64,000 nt of DNA from Saccharina japonica (GCA_008828725.1 MEHQ01000321.1:1-64000); one strand, 5' to 3'. Positions 38,400 through 49,588 are shown, numbered from the stretch's first letter. Made by a program: numbers and translations. The notes: a model not told the origin generated them from the sequence alone.

Positions 38400-39419
38400 A
38401 GCCAGCCGGCACCATGTCTACAAGAGGATACAACGAGTGCGTAAGACGCGCAGTTTGAGTCGTAGTCATACGCATACCAGGTACCAGGTACCTGGTACTA
38501 TGTCAAGAAGTCGTGCCCTCTCGCGATCCCGGAGCGTTTCGTGGCTATTTGATCTCCCCACATGACGTACTTTTCGTCAACACAAACTTGTTGTTGTTGT
38601 CGTCACTGCTGCTGTTGCCAAGAAAGTTCTCGGAAACTACTTATAGGCCGCGACGTTGATGTGAGCGAAGCTGTATTAACTACATACGAAGTACGTAAAA
38701 AAACAAAGGCAGCTGCTGCGCCGCGGTTATCTATATACGCACCTGGCTGGTATGATAGTATCGCTCCCTTCGTACATGAAGAAAACAGGATTCAAGGAAT
38801 CTAGCCTGGATTCTTAAATTATTCTTAAATTAATGAAGAAAGGGCATTATCCTACATAGGCGGTCGCCGTCAATAGGAGATTGTAGTAAATGTTGCCCCC
38901 TTCTCGATCCGCCAGAATAACGATGCTAACCTAACACTTGATTTCAGGTTAGCCTAACATTTGATTTCAAGTTTCTTACGAACGTGTTGATACTACAGCT
39001 GTACCTGGTACACGAGTATCAGTGCAGCAAGCACTTTTCCCATATCATATGCTGGTTGTTGTTGTTGTTGATTGCATACTCGGGGTTCTGTGCTGCTCAG
39101 TATCGCAGTCCACCAAACACCCGGAGCACTTGAAGAGTATAAACAGCGCAGTATACGCGCAGTACGAGCAGTACCAAACCCTGACATACTGCCACTTTTC
39201 TCATTGAACCTCGAGGGTTTCCTTCCCGAAAGCTTGTTTACTCCAACGCACGATTGAAGATGACAGGCGGCTTGCCGAGAAGGGTGTCGACGAAAGAAAC
39301 TCGGAACGTTTCGATTCTCACAGATGACGTGAATTTTAAGCTGTTTTTGTTTTTTCAAGTCCCACTCCGCGCATCTTGTGCAGATGCAGTTCGTATCGGC
39401 CCTATCGTAAGAAATCCGA

Positions 39420-39545
39420 AAATCATATGTTAGGCTAACATCCGAAGTAGTATACACATGTTAGGCTAGCATCCGAAATAGTATACACATGTTACGCTAA
39501 CATCCGAAATCATATACTGGTACACATGTTAGGCTAACATCCTTC
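39420..39545. repeat. Tandem palindrome array ATGTTAGGCTAACAT
   Basis: Four units of about 36 bp: (AC)ATGTTAGGCTAACATCC, GAAATAGTATAC. The core is an odd-length perfect palindrome. A related word pair, GGTTAGCCTAACATTTGATTTC, occurs at 38945-38968. Confidence 0.85.
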
Positions 39546-39984
39546 TCCTGGAGGAGCGACAAAGGGGGGTAGATTTATTACAATTTCGTAGATACGACGA
39601 GCGCCTATATAGGCAAACGAACACATGTTTTCATCATGTTTTTTTTTCAGTTCTACGTAGGCTAAATTTCTTTTTAAAAGTCTGTTTTCTTACGACACCG
39701 CTGCAACATTTCTGCGCAAAACCTGTGGATGAAATGATGGTGCTCTGCACTGACTGATGTCCGATGCGTACGTCATACTCCCGAATATACTGGGAGGTTT
39801 GAGAGTACATCGCACTGCGAGTACAGTTAGTACTCCCGGTATTATGAGCAGTACTGCAGTACTAATAACACCTACAACGGCAGCAATGGACGAAACACGG
39901 CCACGGCTTAAGTAAGCAGTAGTAGTGCTGGTCGTATCAGCAATATTGAACCTCGAATACTATAATACTACAATACTATTAACA

Positions 39985-40310
39985 GCGTTGGCGTCAGGGG
40001 TTCGATCCTCTGTACGTATGAAAGTTTTTGTTTCTCAAATGACACCAAATATCTGTCGAGAGCGCCTATATTCATATCAATGTTATTCGTAGCGTGGGTA
40101 TATAGGCACTATTCCACCCGGCAGTCGACGGGGGAAGAAAGTGCTTAGCCCTCCTCGCGATGAAAATGGAAGGCATGTACCGCAGGGGGAAGGGGGAAGA
40201 AGAGCCTACTACTATACATATAGGTAAATAGGTGTCCCTGGATCTGAGTCACGACTGTCCCGAGGGAAAGCAGCGATGACGAAGGCCGAAGAAGTTTTTT
40301 TTTAATAAAT
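39985..40310 (+). mobile_element. SINE S1, copy
   Basis: B-box GGTTCGATCC (39999-40008), then CTCAAATGACACCAAATATC, GTCGACGGGGGAAGAAAGTG, TCGCGATGAAAATGGAAGGC, TGGATCTGAGTCACGACTGT, ending in a T/A-rich stretch near 40310. The A-box side is poorly preserved. Confidence 0.8.
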
Positions 40311-41009
40311 GAAATGGAAAAAGAAGAAAAAGAAGAAAAAGTCCTTTTCTTCTGGGAATAATTAATGCACCGCGGCCGTTTAACCGTTGAAGACTGAAGA
40401 CTGCTGCATGTATTATATCGTACGTACGTGTATGTACATTTGATAGCATGGTGATGAGCTCGCTGCTTCGCTCGCATCCCCGTGACGTAACATCGCGACT
40501 GGGCCTATTGCTGTCACGGTCCTCTGTAGTCCGGGGTAGAGAACTATAAACCGGGGTAGAGAACTATAAACCGTTTTTGTACTTCCTCATTCTCGTACTT
40601 TTCTTGTGCAAACTTTAAGCCGTGTTTTTTTTTGTGTGTTGAAACTTACGTCATTCTACAGACCAGTACCAGGTAGGGGCCATGGTTACTGCCCTTTTCT
40701 TGTGTAAAATTACGCCAAAAATGAGAAAGTTTCGACTCCGGCGACGCCTTCAGCGGGATCCTCCGGAGACGACTCCGGCGGACCCTCCGCGCGCGCCGTC
40801 AGCAGGGGCGCCTCGGCCTCGGGAGGGAGGGAGGGAGGGAGGGGGAGTTGGCTCGCTTCGCTCGCCTGACTTGTGGTCGGGAACTCGGGAAGCGCCAGCT
40901 GACGTGTCGAAAAAAGTCAGCGCCAGCTGACGAGTCGAAAAAAAGTCAGCTTCGCCGACCGGCTACGTACTGTAATACCCTGGTATATATACCCGTGGTA
41001 GTGATTATT

Positions 41010-41332
41010 ACGGCATACCGTAGTAAATAGGGCCAAATAGTGTTCGTAAACATAGGTAAATAGGACCATAGTAAATAGGACCAAATATTGTTGGTAAAAA
41101 ATTAGCAAATCTATAGGGTTTTTTGGTCTATACCGTAGGTTCTATTTACTAGTATTTACTAGTATTTACTATGGTCACACCCGTAATATCTGGTTACCTG
41201 GTACCTGGTAGTTATTATTCCGGGAGAGCATCGTACATAGGACCAAATCTTGTTCGTAAAAATAGGTAAATATATGGGTTTTTGTGTGTGTATAGTAGTT
41301 TCTATATATTTAGTATGGTCCCCCGTAACAGT
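41010..41332. mobile_element. Two adjacent MITE-A copies
   Basis: 41010-41190 starts TTACGGCATACCGTAGTAAA and ends TTTACTATGGTCACACCCGT. It carries a partial internal duplication of its left end. 41217-41332 starts ATTCCGGGAGAGCATCGTAC and ends TTTAGTATGGTCCCCCGTAA. Confidence 0.85.
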
Positions 41333-41397
41333 CGAGAAATGCTGCCGACCCGAAGCCCTATTGTTGTAGCTACTCCTACAGTATAGTTATGAGATAT

Positions 41398-41722
41398 GTG
41401 TGTGTGTGTTCTTCACATTAAACCTTCCTTTCTACCCGTCGACATCCAGCACACCCAGTGTCCGTGCCGATTCTTCATCCTAAAAAAGGTACCAGTTCTG
41501 TGGTCACAAAACTATGTACGAGCATGACTCCCCGATAGAAAGGCTAGACCTGCCATACAGCAGTGTGTGTGTGTGTGTGTTCTTCACATTAAACCTTCCT
41601 TTCTACCCGTCGACATCCAGCACACCCAAGTGTCCGTGCCGATTTCTTCATCCTAAAAAGGTACCAGTTATTATGTGGTCACAAAACTACGATACAGAGA
41701 TACTACGCTCAGTGCAGTAAGT
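41398..41722 (+). repeat. Dispersed repeat D1, two tandem copies
   Basis: Each has GTGTGTGTTCTTCACATTAA, ACCTTCCTTTCTACCCGTCG, ACATCCAGCACACCC, GTGTCCGTGCCGATT, TTCATCCTAAAAA, GGTACCAGTT, GTGGTCACAAAACTA. The second also has GATACTACGCTCAGTGCAGT. Copies also at 48600(-), 49411(+), 51463(-), 61321-61640(-). Confidence 0.9.
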
Positions 41723-42070
41723 ACAGGACACCCATTGCGGGGGATCATAGTAAACACTAGTAAATAGGACCTACAGCAGTGAACACTAAAACCTAAGTAC
41801 CTGGTAGTAGATAGGACGTACGGTACACACACACATACAAACTTATATATTTCCCTATTTTTATCAACAATATTTGGTCCTATTTGCTATGGTCCTCCAT
41901 AATAATAAGAACCAGGAAAGCTGGCTCAGGCTGGATTTCTTATTTGAGAGAGAGTGTGGTTTCTACACGAATAATGACAAGATAAACGACTCTCGAAGTT
42001 CTTAGTCTTTTCCTCTGTAAACATCAGCCCGGCTTTCTTGTTGGCCTGTTTTCTTATCAGGTGTCCTGTA
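41722..42070. mobile_element. CAGGACACC MITE with a nested MITE-A
   Basis: Perfect 11-bp TIRs TACAGGACACC (41722-41732) and GGTGTCCTGTA (42060-42070). A MITE-A (about 41737-41916, GCGGGGGATCATAGTAAACA to TTTGCTATGGTCCTCCATAA) sits immediately inside the left TIR. The element then resumes at TAATAAGAACC. The intact relative is at 51077-51251. Confidence 0.88.
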
Positions 42071-42577
42071 CTACTACTGTCTGTCGCTGATAGCTAGAAG
42101 TACAGCAGTATTGCCTGTCTGCCTGCTTGCTTGCCTGCCTGCTTGACTTGGCCTTGAACTGTTGGGTGTATCGTCTTCCCATCAAACATCAAACACCGAA
42201 CACCGAACACCCAACATCGAACATACAATGGTTGGCTGCACCCAATGGCACAAAAAAATACTTTTTGCAGCTTGCAGCAACACATTTACCGGTATCCGGT
42301 ATACATGACATCCAGACCTGGACCCAATGATGCTGCTTCTTATATTCGTATATATGAACAAACATATGATCATGACATGACGACATGACACATAATAAGA
42401 TGAGATCCAAGTGATGCATGTACTGCTGTGTTGTATCGGAACAGTACGAACAATTATAAATAGTGCTGTAAACGACGTGGCACGTGGCCACTGCTATCGA
42501 TACTAGTATTGTACGCGTACATTAACCCGTACTCAAACACTGCGAGAACTACCTGCGCATGCACTCCGTACACTATT

Positions 42578-42672
42578 AACCCTTTTAGGACTGCAGACCC
42601 GTTTTGGGGACAAATTACTTAGAATTAGAGTGGTTTGTCCCCACAACGGGACTCCAGTTCTAAAAGGGTTAA
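42578..42672. mobile_element. piggyBac-like MITE, perfect TTAA ends
   Basis: TTAACCCTTTTAGGACTG at the left and CAGTTCTAAAAGGGTTAA at the right, interior GGGGACAAATTACTTAGAAT. The ends are near-perfect inverted repeats flanked by TTAA on both sides. Confidence 0.9.
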
Positions 42673-42859
42673 TGATGAGTTTCGACGAAATCCTCGATCT
42701 CACAGCTGTTTTTTTTTTTTTTTTTTTTTTATTATTTTTTAATCCTCCGGCGGGTGGGTAAAAATAAAGCTTACGCCCTCCACACTTCCACGTCTCACTG
42801 CGTGTCGTATTTGTTTTTTAATTATTACCTGGTATATACCAGGTAAACAACTATTAATA

Positions 42860-42976
42860 TTACGGAGCACCATTCATTATAACTAGGACCATATATTGTC
42901 TGTAAAAACAAGTAAATATATACCTGGTAGGTTTTTGTGCTACCGTACGTCCTATTTCCTATGGTCCCCCGTGATA
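42860..42976. mobile_element. MITE-A copy
   Basis: TTACGGAGCACCATTCATTA at the left, CCTATGGTCCCCCGTGATAA at the right, with AGGACCATATATTGTCTGTA interior. Confidence 0.85.
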
Positions 42977-44212
42977 AAAAAAAACACACCTACTACTTGT
43001 AAAACTTAAACTACACTCCACTACGTACAGTATATATTTACACTACGTACTCTATACCGGTACAATATACCCATCTACACTACGTACGACCGTATGATAT
43101 ACCACACCGGGTGATGAGATAACACACCTCCCTCAGACGGGTTTCCAATCTGGCGTTCTCGATAACGAGATATTTCCGACGCCACCATTTTCGTTGTGTG
43201 TGTGCCCCCTCTGAGTCATGTCCAATAAGGCCGTTTCCTGTTTCCTATGAGGTTCGATTCTTAAGCTTCAGATATCGGCCCGATCGATTTTTTAGCGACC
43301 TATATATATGTATATACATGTAGTTCGAAATCGAAACAGTCTTCCTACTGAACGTAAAAAAAACGGATTTATTTTGCGTACACCGAGAGATTCGAGCGAA
43401 CGGCGAGAGACCAACTGCTGTTCTTGTGGTCTGGCGCTGCAAAGAGACGCGCCGAGTGCACCGCACTGGTGTAGATTCCACGCTGGCTGCCTCCGGTCTG
43501 GCGGCGAAGAGACGTGTCGAGCGCGCTCGAGCCAACCTGCCTTGGTATTCTGTATTGTGACACAACGAAGCATCCGAGCCCAGCACGCTGATCGCCTGAC
43601 TGCTGCTTTCTGCTGCTGCTGCTGCTGCTGCTGCTTACTGTTGTTGTAGTCTACGAGTACGGAGAGGCGTGCGCCGAGTGCGCTTCTCTTCGTCTCTAGG
43701 CCCGAGCTCGCGCCAGCCGATCGTAGTCTGGCGACGGAGAGACGCGCCGACCGCCGACTGCCGCGTCGGGCGCGAAGCAACTCACTCTGTGTCGCTATCC
43801 AACTCGTCAATCGTTCTTCTGCTGCGGCTGCTGCTTGCTTGCGTGGATAACATCTTGAATTATAAAGAGACCATGCCATTATATTTCCGATATAATACTT
43901 CAGACAAAGAATACTTTGAGTAAGCACGACGATATTGTTTCGGGATCTGATGATAAATGAACGATGCATTACCTGATTGACTCACGCGCTCGCTGTGCAC
44001 GTCCCTCGCTAAACCTACAGCCTGCATACTGCATTGTGCATACATACGTCGCCCAGCACACTGCATACCTACCTAAAGGCATGCTTCGTCGCTCAGCATA
44101 CGGCTTGCGTAGTCCCAAGTACGTCTCTCGCTCAACATACGGCATGCACGCGGTACGGTACGCCCACGGGCTTCGCAGGAGCGGGGTGGGGGGGACAAGG
44201 GAGGAAACAAGG
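42977..44212. other. Unassigned, partly GC-rich
   Basis: 43380-43830 is GC-rich with recurring GCGCCGAGTGC / GACGCGCCGA words and a CTG run (43610-43633). A minus frame of 225 codons (43969-43292) spans it but shows no domain, includes a poly-Q stretch from the CTG run, and has no partner exons. Confidence 0.35.
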
Positions 44213-45475
44213 ATGAGGTCGCACGCTTCGTGGCAACGCTCGTACTTGGGTCAATCGGGCAGAGCACTCAGCAGGCCTACTCAGCGAAGTGGAACACGGG
44301 GGTAAAAGACAGATCAGCGCAGGGTAAAGAGCCCTGGTTGCGTGCTCTTGACGATCCCGACGAAACGCTGAACGACCTGCTTGAATTCGTGGCCTCTGGC
44401 TGCTTCGTGCATAACAATCAGCGGTCGACTGCTGTCAGAGGATACTTAGCGGCGATCAACTTTTTTTCCCACAATATGTTCGCAGGATGATGCGAACTGC
44501 CGAGGTCGCATTGCATGATCTTGGCGGTGGGAAAGGGAATGGTCAGGGCGCACGGCGTGTCGATCAAGAAAGCGCAGCGTCAGATTGCCGCTGACGTGGG
44601 CCATGCTTTCGCAAGGGCAACAAGCTGTAACAAGTATTGGTATTACGGAGGACCACAGTAAATAAGACCAAATATTGTTAGTAAAAAAAAGCAAATACAT
44701 CGAAGGTGGTCGATTTTTTTTTTTTCGACATCTCACAGAATTTTTTGTTCGTTAGGGGGGGGGGGTTACTAAAACCAAGTGAAAAAAATGAAAATAAGGA
44801 TATTTTTTTTCCCCCATTTTCTTATTTCATCATGTGATCACAACGGTTGCAACGGTTTTCTATTCCGACCTCTGGGGGTGTGGTGTGTCGTTTTCTCTTT
44901 TTTCTGGACGCCCGTGAGTGTGTACCGTAGGTTCTATCTATTATGCTATTATGGTCCCCTGCAATAGACGGAGGATATGTGACGTGACCCGGACTTGCAG
45001 TGCCTTATTCTATCTTGTGCAGAGCGTCAGAGTTGTGGGCGTACGTACGCAGACGGTCAAGTCCACTCCGAATTATGTCTGACGAGGAACTGCCTCGCTT
45101 TCTTTATCACGAAGGAATACAGGTTGCATTCGTGAAACAAGATCGGCTGCCTCGGCAGTCCACGTGCATTTTTTTCGGCGTCCAAGAGTTACCAAAACAA
45201 AAGAGCAGGGTGCACCATCACGCGCACTCGGCTTGTAAACGCGGGGGAGACGGGGAGCGTGTCGATGGAAGCCTTCGAAGCCCTCGTGGAACTGCTCGAC
45301 GTACAACCCCCAGCTGCCTGGGGGGGATGCCGCTGACGATCAGGGGCACATCGCCCGGATGGAAAGTGTTTACTATTAAATAGGACGGAAGCGGTCGTGG
45401 TATTGAGGTTGATGGTAGGAAGCAGTGGTAGAGACCCCATGCAGTTCGCACTGCACTCGGGTGTTGGGCCCAAAA
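44213..45475 (+). pseudogene. Tyrosine recombinase remnant (DIRS/Crypton-like), MITE-interrupted
   Basis: 44213-44487 encodes a core-binding-like domain: QSTQQAYSAKWNTGV, PWLRALDDPDETLNDLLEFV, NNQRSTAVRGYLAAINFF. A TGA follows, then ELPRSHCMILAVGKGMVRAH and GVSIKKAQ in the same frame, then a shifted PLTWAMLSQGQQAVTS. After the MITE (44641-44966) it resumes: DGGYVT, TGA, then CRASELWAYV, where the Arg fits recombinase catalytic Arg I, then TRTRLVNAGETGS, AFEALVELLD and a further shift to VVVLRLMVGSSGRDPMQFAL, HSG (the HxxR box region, here HSGV). Several stops and shifts make it inactive. No RT or RNase H partner was seen nearby. Confidence 0.8.
44641..44966. mobile_element. MITE-A carrying a 209-bp internal segment
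   Basis: Left end TTACGGAGGACCACAGTAAA with ATATTGTTAGTAAAAAA, right end GTACCGTAGGTTCTATCTAT through TTATGGTCCCCTGCAATA. The interior 44704-44912 is nearly identical to 17549-17763. It disrupts the recombinase reading frame between PLTWAML.. and ..DGGYVT. Confidence 0.88.
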
Positions 45476-45479
45476 TCTG

Positions 45480-46046
45480 ACGACTTGGGCAAAATCGGAT
45501 TCTCAAATCGAAAAAATGAAAAAAAAAAAGTCCTGGTCAGATTTTGCACAATCGGACTGTATACTAAGCAGATGCTTTCATTTTTGAGATCGAAAAATGC
45601 AAATCTGAAGCTCTATATCGAACCGCATATGAAACGGCTTAAGATAAGGCATTTAATAGGAGAAAATCGGCTGTGAAATTCGAAATTCGTCCCCCATTTC
45701 CCAGGGGGTGTGTCATCTGAAGTCTTAGGCACCTAGCATATATATGTATATACTACGGTGTACTACAAATACTGTGGGCGGCGGCATTTAGGAAAGATCC
45801 TGTTCAGAAAGCCAGTCTCAACCTTTCGGAACGAAAAAAAAAAAAAAAAAACGGTACGAATGAGAAAGACAGCTGAAACTAGGCAACAGCATAAGAAACG
45901 GTCATATAAGAAAGAGCCGCATGCGATGCCCACCCAACCATGTAAGAAAGGAGGCCGCCTTCATCAGCTGTCTCCGCCACCTGCCCTATATACGGACCAG
46001 TTGCTCGTTACACGCGGGGGTGCTTGTGAGGTTGGGAATTGGTTGC
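45480..46046. other. No gene recognised
   Basis: Mixed sequence. 45855-45925 (AGCTGAAACTAGGCAACAGC, ATAAGAAACGGTCATATAAG) is related in reverse to 62230-62290 inside the TIR element at 61711. No gene. Confidence 0.4.
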
Positions 46047-46124
46047 CTCGGGGGCGTACTCATTTGGTGCTTGCCTTACGAGTAGTCATTTGACCATTGA
46101 CCACGCATCCCTTTCGAGACGGAG
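46047..46124 (-). mobile_element. Short poly(C)-ended repeat, reversed
   Basis: GGGGGCGTACTCATTTGGTG, CTTGCCTTACGAGTAGTCAT, TTGACCATTGACCACGCATC, CCTTTCGAGACGGAGC. Same family as 30431. Confidence 0.8.
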
Positions 46125-46602
46125 CACCGTTCCTACTCCCAATAGAGACACCTCCACCAGTTGGGCGGGGGGTCATCACACGTAGAGTGCACCATATGTC
46201 TAGGTGTGAGTATGACTACAGCGTCATTCTCCAAACTGCTTGAAGTCGGGCCGTTGGAGTGGTACAACGCCGACGAGGGCGCCACTGTTATTATTAGGGC
46301 GTGGGTTCAGCTAGAGGCAGGGGGGCAGGGGGGGGGGGGGGGGGGGCGGGGGCGGGGGCGGGGGGTGGGGAGGTCGGGACGGGCGCTGACTCCCGATGTT
46401 CGAAAAGCGGAGGTTTCAGCTTAAAAGAGGGGGGCGAGTTGCTCCGCGTTTATCTGCGTTGTGTTACGCTGCAATGCGCTACTACTGCTGCTGTGTACAT
46501 GTAGTGTATGTTAGGCGTGAGGTAATACTACTGCTGTTGTTGGAGTGCTTGTTTCATTTTCGCCGTAGCGCGTGGTGGGTATACAGCAGTACGCAACAGA
46601 TG

Positions 46603-46689
46603 TTAACCCATTCAGAACTGAAACAATTATCCCACACTAATTTCAAGTAGTTTGTCCCCAAACGTGCGGGACCAGTTCTTAAGGAGTTA
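46603..46689. mobile_element. piggyBac-like MITE
   Basis: TTAACCCATTCAGAACTGAA at the left, GGACCAGTTCTTAAGGAGTTA at the right, interior CCCACACTAATTTCAAGTAG and TTTGTCCCCAAAC. Confidence 0.88.
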
Positions 46690-48065
46690 CGAAGAATCTC
46701 TTATTTTTGGCCAGAGGCTGGAATTACTATGCAAGACTGGCTTTGTGTTATGGTACTGCTGGCCAACAGGAGCTGTACGGGGTTCTTGGTGTCTACAAGT
46801 ACATTTAGCTAGCGCGTTTACGCGGGGGGTCCAGCGTAACGTCGATGAATCACGAGGCGCAGCAGTGGACAGCTGAATTTTTCGCGTCGCCGCTGCGCTC
46901 GATTCTTTTCTCATGTTGTTTCAGGGGATTGGGGCGGAACCTCTTTGTAGTTTGTATTTGCGACGTTTTCCGAGTTTTCGGTTGGGACTGTTTTTCTTCT
47001 CAGTATCGCCTACCACTTTCTGATATTTTTTCTGGGGCAGTTTTGGGGGTAGTTTTAGCGTAATTCGTCCTGCCGACCCCCCCCCCCGCTCAATGCCGGG
47101 GCGGGTCTGGATAATCGAGCCACTAACTTGGGGCTCAGGACACGCTTTCTGAATGTTTTGGGCCGGGTTTCGGGGAATTTTTTAAGTGTCTAGTTTTCCA
47201 GTGTTATCAGTTCTACCGAGCCCTCGCTCTCGAGCTGGGAGGGCAGTTCATGTACAATGACTGCAGGATTTCGGTTCCAACGTTTCTTCTTTTTTGACGT
47301 TCCTTGCTCGGCTTCGTAGCCTTGCCGTTCAGAGGTGTGGGAGTGGGTTTTGAGGAGCCGCATCTTCGACTCATGTTTTAGTTCGTGGAATCGGGGTTTC
47401 CACGAATTTATCATATTTCTGCGTATACGGCTCATCAGGGTGGGCTAGTGTTATGGTACTGCTGGCATGATGTGGAAACGTTTGGTAAATACCTGGTATC
47501 AGGTATAATAATCGTACTGGTAGTACTTGGAAGGCGGTATCTTAGGTGGGAACCAGGGATGGTTCCCGATGGCTTTTAGCCATCTCACCTGCCTTCTCAG
47601 TCGATCATCACGCGAAAACGGAATAAACCTGCTCTTCTTCTATCTCTACGCAAACAACACACGTGAGTACCAACGAGTACCCGTTCCATAGGCTGACCTG
47701 GCTAGGGATACCCTGTCCTCTTATACCTAGCGTTCCTTACATTTGTTCCACGGTATTTTCAGTACAAAGAGGTCGCATTCTTATGTTTTCCACAAAATCT
47801 CAAGTCTCAACTTCTTAAATTATCAGATTCTTGACATCTGTCGCGTACTGCTGTAGTACGTCGTGGTTGCAAGCGACTTCAGCCGGGCTGGCAACGTCCC
47901 GCACACTGCTGTTATTGATTGGGCCACTCAAGTCAGAGACGCTGAAAATGGTTGAATTTAAATCGACATACATACTAAGAAACGGCAACAAATAAGGAAT
48001 TAGCTGGTGCCGGCACGCAAAATAACACTTTGTGAGCTTGGAGACCAAATTGACGTTTATTTTTC
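46690..48065. other. No gene recognised
   Basis: Contains two short related blocks (46735 and 47445, GTGTTATGGTACTGCTGGC) and AT-rich sequence. 47760-47850 resembles one end of the MITE at 55035 (ATTCTTGACATCTGTCGCGT). No coding evidence. Confidence 0.4.
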
Positions 48066-48230
48066 ACACGGGGCCCCCTCTGCTGTACTGCAGTAGTGCC
48101 GGTCTCTCAATAGTGTCGGTTTACATGCGCCAGGCAACAATACCGGCACTATATTAGCGTCAACCGGCACTATTCCGCACACTACCACACTGGTTGACCC
48201 CATTTGTGCCGAGCGACCCCACAAGCACCG
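48066..48230. mobile_element. MITE-B, 3' end replaced by a SINE
   Basis: AGTAGTGCCGGTCTCTCAAT, CGCCAGGCAACAATACCGGC, CAACCGGCACTATTCCGCAC, ACTGGTTGACCCCAT. Instead of the usual ATAGAGGGACCACTA end it runs into the SINE head at about 48231. Confidence 0.78.
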
Positions 48231-48580
48231 GTCGCCCCGGTAGACTATTAATAGTGGTCAGCTTCAAAGGCTACTATAATACGCAGCATTGGTACCCTAG
48301 TTCGAACCCCACCGTGGTGAGATTTTGACTTTATTTGAAAAAAGAAGGAAACAATTGCTGAGAGCGCCTTCGTGGCGTGGGTAGGCGGTTCCCGACGCAA
48401 GTCGACGAGGGAAGAGAGTGCTGAAATCTTCTCGCGATAAAAATACAAGGCACGTACCGTGGTGGGGAGGGGAGAGAAGAGACTACTTAGTGGCCCCGGA
48501 TCTGAGTTACGACTAAAGAGGGAGAGAGAAAAGAAGGGCGAATATAATAAATGGGATGGACGGAAAAAAAAATATGGCGG
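48231..48580 (+). mobile_element. SINE S1, copy
   Basis: Head GGTCGCCCCGGTAGACTATT, B-box-like AGTTCGAACCCC (48299-48310), body GAGAGCGCCTTCGTGGCGTG, TCGCGATAAAAATACAAGGC, GCCCCGGATCTGAGTTACGA, CTAAAGAGGGAGAGAG, then an A-rich end (48566-48580). It is immediately followed by a reversed D1 repeat. Confidence 0.85.
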
Positions 48581-48599
48581 GCAACCGGCACGTAGGTCT

Positions 48600-48778
48600 T
48601 GCCTGTCGTATATGGCATTGCATTGTCTGCTCTGCTTACTGCACTGAGCGTAGTATCTCTGTGTCGTAGTTTTGTGACCACAGAACTGGTACCTTTTTAG
48701 GATGAAGAATCGGCACGGACACTGGGTGTGCTGGATGTCGACGGGTAGAAAGGAAGGTTTAATGTGAAGAACACACAC
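48600..48778 (-). repeat. Dispersed repeat D1, reversed copy
   Basis: Complement of 49411-49588: GCACTGAGCGTAGTATCTCT, TAGTTTTGTGACCACAGAAC, TGGTACCTTTTTAGGATGAA, GAATCGGCACGGACACTGGG, AAGGAAGGTTTAATGTGAAG. Confidence 0.92.
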
Positions 48779-49410
48779 TACGAGTATAGAGTGACCACTA
48801 CTACTACTACTACTACAACAGCAGTACTGCTGTATTGATGTATTAATATACGTATATACGTAGCTGTAAGTCGGATGGCTAAAAGTCGCCAGCTAGTGTT
48901 AATAGTAAGTATTAGTTGGCTAGGCATGATATATAGTTGCGGCGGTTTTGGGTTTTTCTTGTGTATGGAAAGTTCAGAGGAAAGTTTATTTTCCATCGTA
49001 TATACGGGGTGCGAATTTCCTTATTGAGACCACTCGCTCAGAGAGGTACAAATTCACACGATACGTATGATATACATCCATACGTGGAGACGGCTCCGGA
49101 GAACTTGCACGTTACGTGCGAGTCTAACGAATCTGCACGTACATTCAATACGGGTATATGTATAGCAGGAGTTGTTGTAGATATGTATGGCCTACATGGG
49201 TACCAAATGGGATCGAGGTGCCAGGTGGGCCTCCGGCGGCTCCTGCGGAGGGCTGATTATATGTCTGCACCTTGTGGGTGGGAGCAGGGTGCCAAATGGG
49301 ATCAGATCCGGGTGGGATCAGGTCCGGGTGGGAGCCAGGGTAAACATGGTGCAAAAGTACGTGCAGATCTAACAGCCCACAGCACGTACGTGCAATTATA
49401 CGGCCGGTGG

Positions 49411-49588
49411 TGTTCTTGACATTAAACCTTCCTTTCTACACGTCGACATCCAGCAAACCCAGTGTCCGTGCCGATTCTTCATCCTAAAAAGGTACCAGTT
49501 CTGTGGTCACAAAACTACGACACAGAGATACTACGCTCAGTGCAGTAAGCAGAGCAGACAATGAAATGCCATATACGACAGGCAAGAC
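49411..49588 (+). repeat. Dispersed repeat D1, forward copy
   Basis: GTTCTTGACATTAAACCTTC to GCAGAGCAGACAATGAAATG. With 48600-48778 it forms an inverted pair about 630 bp apart. Confidence 0.92.

Noticed and set aside
43292..43969. 225-codon minus-strand frame
   Set aside because: No domain, skewed composition with a CTG-derived poly-Q, and no supporting splice structure.
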